Below are positions 8,476 to 15,003 of a stretch of 64,000 nt of DNA, one piece after another. This DNA is from Lachnospiraceae bacterium (lineage in GTDB: Bacteria > Bacillota > Clostridia > Lachnospirales > Lachnospiraceae), in the NCBI GenBank assembly GCA_017540265.1, contig JAFYBJ010000004.1:1-64000 (forward strand), given 5' to 3'. The notes under the pieces are model-generated. The model did not search any database. It was not told where the DNA came from and was given only the letters and a program-made list of their open reading frames with translations. Numbering within the stretch: position 1 is the first letter of the stretch; every line of letters begins with the position of its first letter. The translations under genes and the position numbers were made by a program.

Positions 8476-8481
8476 GTCCTG
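8455..8481 (-). terminator. terminator of the zinc-ribbon/Sel1 protein gene
   Basis: CAGGACT and AGTCCTG form a 7-bp stem with a 4-base loop followed on the minus strand by nine T residues, 31 bases after the stop codon. Confidence 0.8.
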
Positions 8482-8512
8482 TTTTTAATATTTTAAAAAT
8501 TTCTTTATTTCA

Positions 8513-11038
8513 TCATCCGCGGAACATAAAGTTGCCGCCCGGATTCTTAACAAACTTCTGAAGCCAGAGCTTTGCCTTATCATTGCCGTGATTTGCCGCT
8601 TTAGCAAAATGAGTATAGCTCTCGTTATAATCCGGCCCTCCGTTTACCGGAAGGGTAAGGAGATAGCCCAAAACGAACTCTGCATCATGCTCCCCGTCCG
8701 CAACAGCATCTGAGGCATATTTATATGCCTCGGCAAGCATAGCCTCATCCGGCTTAACACCTATGAGCTTATCCGGATTTGAAAGGCAGTAAGAGATCCT
8801 GTATTTTGCAAAACGGTCATTAGGCACAAGCTCCAAAAGCTTCTTGTACCACTCAACAGCCTTAAGCGCATCTCTCTTTACGCCTGTACCGTAATCGAGG
8901 GCAACAGCAGTATTTCTGATACCTTTTTCCTCTCCGAGAGCAGCAGCCTTTTCATTCCATGCAAAGGCTTCCTTTGCATCTCTCTTTACACCCTCGCCGT
9001 AGAGAAGGCACTGGCCCACTCTCGCTATTCCTTCGGGATCATCTAAATTAGCCGCTTCCATGCAATATCTGTACGCTGCGGAAAGATCTCTTTTAACCGT
9101 AAGCCCTTCCCTGCATACCCTTGCATAAAGCAGATATATCTTTCTCTTAAGCATATCATCCGAAGCAGTCTCCTCATCCGCAAGAGCCTTATCAAGCATT
9201 GCGGGAAGGACACCCTCCTGCGCCGGGATCTCCGAACGGTTCCTGGTGATCCACTCCACATAATATACTCCTGACTTCGTCCTGCCATGAGCTGCCGCAT
9301 CCTTTATGAGGGGAAGCGCAAGTTTATAGGCTTTTTCCTGATAATAATAAACTCCCAGCCTGTCTTCTATCTCAATGAAATCAGCATTGTCGTCAGCTTC
9401 GCTCATATTAACGCCGGACCTGTTTTCAAACTGCCTGTATTCATCAAGAGCAGCCTCCAGCTCCATCTTTGCTTCCAAAGCGCCGCTACGCGCACTCTTT
9501 AAAGCTGACTCACCGGCTTTCTTTGCACTTGCCTTAAGCTCTTCTATCTTCTTTCTTTCTTCTTCCTGCGCCTTTTTCCTTGCTTCTTCCTCAGCCTTTA
9601 TACGCTCTTCTTCAGCCTTGCGCGCAGCTTCCTCTTCAGCTTTTCTTCTTTCTTCTTCCTCAGCCTTTCTCTTAGCCTCTTCCTCAGCAGCCTTACGTGC
9701 AGCTTCTTCTTCAGCCTTTCTTATTTCTTCTTCCTCGGCCTTTCTCTTAGCCTCTTCCTCAGCTGCCTTGCGCGCAGCTTCCTCTTTAGCCTTTCTTCTT
9801 TCTTCTTCCTCGGCCTTTCTCTTTGCTTCTTCCTCAGCAGCCTTGCGCACAGCTTCCTCTTCAGCCTTTTTCCTTGCCTCTTCCTCTGCTGCCTTGCGCG
9901 CTGCTTCTTCTTCAGCCGCCTTACGTGCAGCTTCCTCTTCTTCAGCCTTCTTCTTAGCCTCTTCCTCGGCTTTCTTTTTTGCTTCCTCTTCAGCCTTACG
10001 TGCCGCTTCTTCTGCCGCTTTCTTAGCCGCAGCTTCTTCCTCGGCCTTACGCGCTGCTTCTTCTTCAGCCTTCTTTTTAGCCTCTTCCTCAGCTTTCTTT
10101 GCAGCCTCTTCCTCTTCAGCCTTACGCGCTGCTTCCTCTGCAGCTTTCTTTGCCGCATCTTCAGCAGAGGGCTTATCATCCTTTATCTTTGCAGGTATTG
10201 CCGCCATCCTTTCGGGAAAACCTGCCGAAAATCTGGGTGCCGCATGCGCTGTGGGTACAGCTGCATTCATTACGGGCACTGAAGGCTTCGCAGGCTCTGC
10301 CATTACAGGACCCGCCATTACAGGCTTTGCAGGCTCTTCCATTACCGGCTTTTCTTCCGCAGGCTTTTCTTCCATAGCCTTTGCAGGCTCTTCCTTCAAA
10401 GGTGCGGGAATAGCTGCCATCCTCTCAGGGAAGCCTGCCGAAACCTTGGGCGGCTCCTGCTTTTCTGCCGGACCGGCCAGGGGCACGGAAGCATTGTTGC
10501 TTTCATTTGCCAGCTTTTCCGAAAAGAAATCTGTAGCAACAGTCTCAGGCGCAGGAGTGCCTAATTGCACATTCCCCTCCTGAGGCATACTCCATGCAGC
10601 AGCCCTGGGTGCAGCATCATAAGCACTCTGCTCCTCTTCCTTCTTCTGCACGGCGCCTGCCATATGACTTGCAGGATTCTGTGATACTCCTGCATTTGAA
10701 TTGTTTCCAAGTGATGATGAAAAATCTTCAGCAGATTTTAAGAAATCAAGTTCGGGAAGCGGCTCCGAAGAAGCCTGCTCCGCTCCCTGTGCGCCCGCCT
10801 CCGCAGGCTTTTCATCAAGAAATGAAAGTGATACGCCACCCTCGGTAGATTTTCCGCAGGACCAGCAGAATTTCGCTTTTCCATCAAGCATGGTCCCGCA
10901 ATATATACATTTTTTGGTCTTCGGACCCAGATCAATTCCAAAAAGGGACGATGTCTCATTGATATCGGATGAACCGCATTTACCGCAGAATTTATCTTTC
11001 TTCCCCAGTTTGTTTCCGCAATTAGCACAGATCCTCAT
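8513..11038 (-). CDS. zinc-ribbon, long coiled-coil, Sel1-repeat protein
   Basis: The 841-residue protein has two N-terminal zinc ribbons (CANCGNKLGKKDKFCGKCG and CIYCGTMLDGKAKFCWSCG), a low-complexity Pro/Ala/Glu region with two near-identical FSAGFPERMAAIPA-type motifs (about residues 195-300), a roughly 210-residue Ala-Glu-Lys-Arg helix (about 305-515) and C-terminal Sel1-like repeats (about 560-830, e.g. GEGVKRDAKEAFAWNEKAAA). There is no signal peptide or membrane segment. The design suggests a cytosolic rod-like adaptor with a binding module at each end; this is inference. GGGGG precedes the ATG, and a promoter is at 11115-11143. Codon use in the helix is strongly repetitive. Function unknown. 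Confidence 0.85.
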   Translation of the reverse strand: MRICANCGNKLGKKDKFCGKCGSSDINETSSLFGIDLGPKTKKCIYCGTMLDGKAKFCWSCGKSTEGGVSLSFLDEKPAEAGAQGAEQASSEPLPELDFLKSAEDFSSSLGNNSNAGVSQNPASHMAGAVQKKEEEQSAYDAAPRAAAWSMPQEGNVQLGTPAPETVATDFFSEKLANESNNASVPLAGPAEKQEPPKVSAGFPERMAAIPAPLKEEPAKAMEEKPAEEKPVMEEPAKPVMAGPVMAEPAKPSVPVMNAAVPTAHAAPRFSAGFPERMAAIPAKIKDDKPSAEDAAKKAAEEAARKAEEEEAAKKAEEEAKKKAEEEAARKAEEEAAAKKAAEEAARKAEEEAKKKAEEEAKKKAEEEEAARKAAEEEAARKAAEEEARKKAEEEAVRKAAEEEAKRKAEEEERRKAKEEAARKAAEEEAKRKAEEEEIRKAEEEAARKAAEEEAKRKAEEEERRKAEEEAARKAEEERIKAEEEARKKAQEEERKKIEELKASAKKAGESALKSARSGALEAKMELEAALDEYRQFENRSGVNMSEADDNADFIEIEDRLGVYYYQEKAYKLALPLIKDAAAHGRTKSGVYYVEWITRNRSEIPAQEGVLPAMLDKALADEETASDDMLKRKIYLLYARVCREGLTVKRDLSAAYRYCMEAANLDDPEGIARVGQCLLYGEGVKRDAKEAFAWNEKAAALGEEKGIRNTAVALDYGTGVKRDALKAVEWYKKLLELVPNDRFAKYRISYCLSNPDKLIGVKPDEAMLAEAYKYASDAVADGEHDAEFVLGYLLTLPVNGGPDYNESYTHFAKAANHGNDKAKLWLQKFVKNPGGNFMFRG
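9541..10140. repeat. in-frame tandem repeats coding the Ala/Glu/Lys-rich helix
   Basis: About 600 bases of imperfect repeats of 30-45 bases encode variants of KAEEEAARKAEEE. The repeat is stop-free in several frames, which produces long false reading frames on both strands here. Confidence 0.85.
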
Positions 11039-11114
11039 GTTGTATTACCCCCGGATTAAGATAAGATTTTTGTGAAAAAATCACATAAAAAACACGTAGC
11101 CGCGTCTGAAAATC

Positions 11115-11143
11115 ATTATATTATACCGAAAGAAAATAGTAAA
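11115..11143 (-). promoter_or_regulatory. promoter of the zinc-ribbon/Sel1 protein gene
   Basis: TTTACT and TATAAT with a 17-base spacer on the minus strand, about 76 bases before the ATG and between this gene and the SH3-3D gene. Confidence 0.6.
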
Positions 11144-11150
11144 GGGGTGT

Positions 11151-12083
11151 TTAGTCAACAGTGACCAGAAGTTTCTTCCTTCCGAAGTTCACAGCCTCTT
11201 CGTGTGTCTCGAAGAATACATCTATGTGATCGCCGCATACTGCGCCGCCGCAATCTTCGGCAACAAAGGTACCAAGCCCCTCTATAGTCACATTTTTCCC
11301 AAAGGGTATTACAGACGGATCCACCGCAACAGTCCTTCCGGAAGCAGGGATCGTTCCCGTAGCGGTATGCTGTTCGCAGCCCGTAACCTCAGCGCTGAAT
11401 TTTCCACAGCATATCCTGCAGGGACAATAAGCCGTCACTTCAAAAACCCTGGCTTCACCTGAATGAAGCGCTTCAGAGTGGTTTTTATTTGTATTCTTTC
11501 CGTCCGCTATACTCTTTGCCACGGCGCTCTCTGCCATCTCATACTGAAGCTCTGCGGGAACAGCGCCTCCAAGAAGCCCCGCAAGGCCGGAGATATTACC
11601 GCTTGTCTTAGCCTTTTCCTCCACAGGAGTCTCATGCATTGATGCAACACCGTCCCTTACGGCTGAAACAGTTTCGGCCATAGCCATATTATCCACGGAA
11701 GTCATGAGCTTTACCGCAGATTTATAATCCGAAACGGATATATTTTCCTGTACTGCAGGGTTGATGGAGGAAGCCGCCTGCTTCTTTCCGGATTCATCAA
11801 GACAGCCCGTGAAGATATACCCCTCAAAATCATCAAATCTTATATGTGAATATTCCGAGCCCGCATCGTCAAGCACCAATACCCTTGTGCCCTTCTTTAC
11901 AGCCCCTATCTGTCTGCTGTCCTTTGCAGGGGCCTCACGCAGGCATGAATTCGCCAGTACTTCAGTGTAAAAAGATGTTCCTTCAGCGGCAACAGCCATA
12001 TCTTTATCAAACATGAAAGCAGCAACAGCCGTAACAGTGATGAAAAGCAGTGTTATTAAATTTTTAATTTCTTTTTTACTCAA
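11151..12083 (-). CDS. SH3 and 3D-domain cell-wall protein
   Basis: The 310-residue protein has an N-terminal membrane segment or signal (residues about 8-32), a bacterial SH3b domain (about 38-95, NSCLREAPAKDSRQIGAVKK, GTRVLVLDDAG) and a C-terminal 3D domain, named for its three aspartates (about 212-310: VTAYCPCRICCGK, HTATGTIPASGRTVAVDP, AEDCGGAVCGDHIDVFF). 3D domains occur in lytic transglycosylase-like proteins such as YabE/YocH, so it is probably an exported peptidoglycan-acting or -binding protein. The start is a TTG at 12083, with GAGG eight bases upstream. A strong promoter is at 12125-12153. The linker between domains is long and Ala/Ser-rich. Catalytic activity is not proven by sequence. 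Confidence 0.88.
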   Translation of the reverse strand: MSKKEIKNLITLLFITVTAVAAFMFDKDMAVAAEGTSFYTEVLANSCLREAPAKDSRQIGAVKKGTRVLVLDDAGSEYSHIRFDDFEGYIFTGCLDESGKKQAASSINPAVQENISVSDYKSAVKLMTSVDNMAMAETVSAVRDGVASMHETPVEEKAKTSGNISGLAGLLGGAVPAELQYEMAESAVAKSIADGKNTNKNHSEALHSGEARVFEVTAYCPCRICCGKFSAEVTGCEQHTATGTIPASGRTVAVDPSVIPFGKNVTIEGLGTFVAEDCGGAVCGDHIDVFFETHEEAVNFGRKKLLVTVD

Positions 12084-12124
12084 ACCCTAAACCTCTTAAC
12101 ATTTGTGTAACAATTTGTAACAGG

Positions 12125-12153
12125 ATGATAACTTAATGTTAAGAATATGTCAA
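12125..12153 (-). promoter_or_regulatory. promoter of the SH3-3D gene
   Basis: TTGACA and TATCAT are 17 bases apart on the minus strand; the -10 lies about 42 bases before the TTG start. Confidence 0.7.
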
Positions 12154-12213
12154 CCGCTATATATTGTGCTAATCAATGCTTTTCGGGATGCGATCATACA
12201 AAAATCGATCATA

Positions 12214-12246
12214 AAGAAAAATCCTCCCTTTTTCAGGAGGATTTCT
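12214..12246 (-). terminator. terminator of the HPr-like gene
   Basis: AAATCCTCC and GGAGGATTT form a 9-bp stem followed by a short T-run on the minus strand, about 45 bases after the stop codon. Confidence 0.75.
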
Positions 12247-12289
12247 TCTTATATGTTATATTGGAAATTAAACTTATGCAGAAATGATC

Positions 12290-12535
12290 TTATGCTCCGA
12301 AACATCCGGCTATCTCATTTACCGCCCTGGTCTCATCGGCACCATCGGCCTTAAGCTCAAAGATAGTCCCCTTCTTCAGATCAAGCACCGTCATTCCCAT
12401 TATGCTCTTCATATTTATCTTTTTGTTTCCTTCACTTATAAGCAGGGAGCAGTCATAATGGCAGGCAGACTGTACAAGGTAAGGTATGATATCCACATCC
12501 ATGTCTTTATCAACGGTGATTGTTCTGGTGATCAT
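12290..12535 (-). CDS. Crh-like HPr paralogue lacking His15
   Basis: The protein (81 residues from the preferred start, 87 from the ATG at 12553) aligns along its length with HPr: LVQSACHYDCSLLI, NMKSIMGMTVLDLKKGT and ADGADETRAVNEI. HPr normally carries phosphate from enzyme I on His15 in a HARPA motif. Here that stretch reads DVDIIPY, two residues shorter, with no histidine, so it cannot relay phosphate to sugar permeases. The Ser46 region (KSIMG), phosphorylated by HPr kinase, is intact. This is the pattern of Bacillus Crh, a CcpA co-repressor. GAAAGGA lies seven bases from the third ATG (12535) but only one from the second, which favours the third. It is monocistronic, with a terminator. 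Confidence 0.8.
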   Translation of the reverse strand: MITRTITVDKDMDVDIIPYLVQSACHYDCSLLISEGNKKINMKSIMGMTVLDLKKGTIFELKADGADETRAVNEIAGCFGA

Positions 12536-12684
12536 TTTCATCTTTCCTTTCATAGATAATATTATGATGTCAACACTAAATACTATTATGTAAACAATTC
12601 AGACACCAAAAATAAGAATAATCGTTTACGGGATTAAATTCAATATCAATTCTATCCAAAAAGCACAAAAAAAAGCGTTTTTTT

Positions 12685-12719
12685 ATATAAAAAATGCCGA
12701 ATGATTTCTCATTCGGCAT
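12685..12719 (-). terminator. terminator of the tRNA-Gly gene
   Basis: ATGCCGAATGA and TCATTCGGCAT form an 11-bp hairpin followed by TTTTTTATAT on the minus strand, 11 bases after tRNA-Gly. Bases 12554-12684 upstream of the HPr-like gene are AT-rich and show nothing else firm. Confidence 0.85.
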
Positions 12720-12729
12720 CCATTATACG

Positions 12730-12802
12730 AGCGATAGACGGGACTCGAACCCGCGAGCTCAACCTTGGCAAGGTCGCGTGCTACCAACTGCGCCACTATC
12801 GC
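12730..12802 (-). tRNA. tRNA-Gly (GCC)
   Basis: Acceptor GCGATAG pairs with CTATCGC; anticodon stem CGACC/GGTTG encloses TTGCCAA (anticodon GCC); the T arm contains GGTTCGAGTCC. CCA is not encoded. It is a single-gene transcription unit with its own promoter and terminator. Confidence 0.95.
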
Positions 12803-12829
12803 ATCACCGCGCTTACCGCGACAAAAGCT

Positions 12830-12858
12830 ATATTACTATATCCGGAAAATCTTGTCAA
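12830..12858 (-). promoter_or_regulatory. promoter of the tRNA-Gly gene
   Basis: TTGACA and TAATAT are 17 bases apart on the minus strand, 28 bases before the tRNA 5' end. The -35 ends 17 bases from the stop codon of the RyR-domain gene. Confidence 0.75.
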
Positions 12859-12875
12859 CTACTTTTTTTATAAAT

Positions 12876-14807
12876 TTATATTTCCTTCCTGACCTTCAGC
12901 AGTTCCGGAAGCTGAAGCACATTGTTCCTGTCATCCTGCTTATAATTCTTCTTCTTTCCGGTATATGCAGTATATTTTTCAGAAAGCTCATCCAGCTCAT
13001 CCCAGGGTATGAGGCAGGCATGATAGCGCTTCGTGTAATCCTTCTGTATGATCACGGATGAAGTCTCCTTCTTCTTTATCTCCCTTTTGTATTGCTTTCC
13101 ATTCTCCTCAAACACTTCAGGCGGCATGGGAGTATAGCCAAAGCTGTAATGAAATGCGCACCATCTTAAGTGCTCGGTCTTTGCCATATTTTCCAGCTGT
13201 TCCCCGTTTATATCAAATTTTTCCGATGCAAGTATCTCTTCCTCGCTCTTGCCGCTCATGCGCAGATAAGCCCCTGTAAATTCAGCCGAAGCCCTGCTGC
13301 TCATCTTGTCGAGATATCCGGCATTAACCCAGTGATCAACCGCTGCCTTCCCCGGATCCTCATCCTTATTGCTGCGGCAGTATATGTAGTTTAAGGCCAT
13401 GGCAACCTTATCAGCCAGTATGATATCCAGGGAATCTCTGGTAAATACAGGCCATTCATCCACGCTGCCTTTCTTATACCTGTTATAGCTTATCCCCTCA
13501 AGTGTGCACTGCAGCACAGCCGCCTCGGTATTTATCCTGTGAACCACTGTCTGTATGATCGATGCGCAGGCGCTGTTCTTTATCGGATCCCCCATACATA
13601 CGGCAAAGTATGAGATGGACCTGTCCTTTTCTATCTTCTCTACAAAGCTCTCGCTCCCTACCGCGTCGTCAAAGAATTCAATGTCATAGTTTTCAAGCAT
13701 GGGAGCGCTTAAGAAACCGATATTCCCCCTCTTTCTTTCGAGATCCGGGTCGAATACGTATATCTTCATATTACTGCCTTCAAACTGCCCGTTTATCACA
13801 AGCTGCCTTAGTACAAACTGCCCCAGCTTTCCAAAACCGGCGATAACGGCATGGAAATCACTTTTAGCCACTGCCTTCGCAGTATCAAATTTTACAAAAT
13901 CACAGGGGGGATAATGATCCGTAAGAGCTCTTGCGATGAGATAGGACCGCTCCGTTACCATTACGCTTCCGTAACCGTAAAGTTCCTTTCCGGGTTTCGC
14001 CTGGAAAAAGCTGCCGTAATTTAATTCCATATTGGCAAGAAGCGTAAGAGATACCCTTTCCTTGGGTATTTCAAGCTTATTCAGCATTATGCCAAACTTT
14101 GAAGCAAAAGCAACATTTTTGTTTTCATCTTCATGAAGGGTGTAAACAACTATTGTACGATGCCCCTTCTTACTTATGCCCGTGCGTTTGAAGAATTCCT
14201 CATCGGGATCTAAAGCCCAGCTTTCGGAATAGAGCATACCGCCGGTCCTTTCCAGTACTCTGGAAGCAAATCCCTCCCCGGTGCTTCCGCCCACAAAAAC
14301 CACGGAATAACGCCCATCCTTATGAAGTTCCTCTCCGAAACGGAGGGAGGATTCATTTACTCCAAAGATGACCGCAAGCTCTCCTTTTCTGTTTAAGAGT
14401 TCCTTAAGCCTTGCCATCATACCGGAACCGAATACTGTAAGTATAGCCCTTGCAGTGACAGCCAGTGCAAGGAAGTGAATCAGCCTGAATATCAGGACAG
14501 CCACGGGCGGAAAACCGGCTATCACGGACTCATCCCTGAAGCCGGAAAACATTTTCACTGTGGATATGATCGTATCAAAGGCAGCGTTTAACATGAGCAG
14601 CCCTGCCCCGGCAGGCGCTCCTTCCTGTATCTGCGCAACAGCACGGGAAGTATATCCCATTCCGTAAAAGAACAGGCCTCCCACGCTTATGATGATAAGG
14701 ATAGCAACAGTAAGTCCTTTGTTGTTCCTGTTTAACATGGTCACCGCCACGATCAGCATGAAAAGCGCTATCGCGATCAGTATGACAATTGCAACATATG
14801 CCACCAA
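12876..14807 (-). CDS. membrane protein with two TrkA_N-like Rossmann domains and a C-terminal RyR domain
   Basis: About 643 residues. The first 130 hold three hydrophobic segments (AYVAIVILIAIALFMLIVAV, LTVAILIIISVGGLFFYGMG, FPPVAVLIFRLIHFLALAVT). Two Rossmann-like, nucleotide-binding domains follow: one beginning GELAVIFGVNESSLRFGEEL and one beginning FHAVIAGFGKLGQFVLRQLV and ending in an acidic strand (IYVFDPD). The C-terminal 100 residues look like a bacterial RyR domain (MAKTEHLRWCAFHYSFGY, then YHACLIPWDELDELSEKY). The closest plan is RCK/TrkA-type ligand-gated membrane proteins. The best start is a TTG with GGGGG seven bases upstream; a TTG at 14831 is also open. It follows the TIR gene with about 16 bases of gap (if the TIR protein ends at 14824), suggesting coupled expression and a shared job. 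Function unproven. Confidence 0.75.
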   Translation of the reverse strand: MVAYVAIVILIAIALFMLIVAVTMLNRNNKGLTVAILIIISVGGLFFYGMGYTSRAVAQIQEGAPAGAGLLMLNAAFDTIISTVKMFSGFRDESVIAGFPPVAVLIFRLIHFLALAVTARAILTVFGSGMMARLKELLNRKGELAVIFGVNESSLRFGEELHKDGRYSVVFVGGSTGEGFASRVLERTGGMLYSESWALDPDEEFFKRTGISKKGHRTIVVYTLHEDENKNVAFASKFGIMLNKLEIPKERVSLTLLANMELNYGSFFQAKPGKELYGYGSVMVTERSYLIARALTDHYPPCDFVKFDTAKAVAKSDFHAVIAGFGKLGQFVLRQLVINGQFEGSNMKIYVFDPDLERKRGNIGFLSAPMLENYDIEFFDDAVGSESFVEKIEKDRSISYFAVCMGDPIKNSACASIIQTVVHRINTEAAVLQCTLEGISYNRYKKGSVDEWPVFTRDSLDIILADKVAMALNYIYCRSNKDEDPGKAAVDHWVNAGYLDKMSSRASAEFTGAYLRMSGKSEEEILASEKFDINGEQLENMAKTEHLRWCAFHYSFGYTPMPPEVFEENGKQYKREIKKKETSSVIIQKDYTKRYHACLIPWDELDELSEKYTAYTGKKKNYKQDDRNNVLQLPELLKVRKEI

Positions 14808-14823
14808 ATCAGATCCCCCGCTT

Positions 14824-15003
14824 TTAATCAAGATAAGGCGCTGCTTCCACCTTGCTTATCTGGCCGGCATCAACCATTTTTTGTATAGCTTCTTTGGCAG
14901 TAATATTTCCTGATTCCGCTGCCTTTCCATACCACTCAAGAGCCTTCTTGTAATCGGCGCTGCCCAGTTTCCCGTAAAAGTATATATTGCCAAGGCTATA
15001 TGC
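14824..15003 (-). pseudogene. C-terminal Sel1 continuation of the TIR protein beyond an in-frame TGA
   Basis: Directly after the TGA at 15004-15006, in the same frame, 59 codons continue a normal Sel1 repeat: AYSLGNIYFYGKLGSADYKK, ALEWYGKAAESGN, a final helix and the natural stop TAA at 14824-14826. The TGA falls where other repeats have Ala or Met, in the run before LGxxY. The sequence therefore was, or is, the end of the TIR-Sel1 protein. No ribosome binding site for separate translation is seen. Confidence 0.75.

Noticed and set aside
9375..10583. Long + strand reading frame of about 400 codons
   Set aside because: It is the antisense of the Ala/Glu/Lys repeat region; the repeats keep other frames open and it is nearly all Ser, Ala and Leu.
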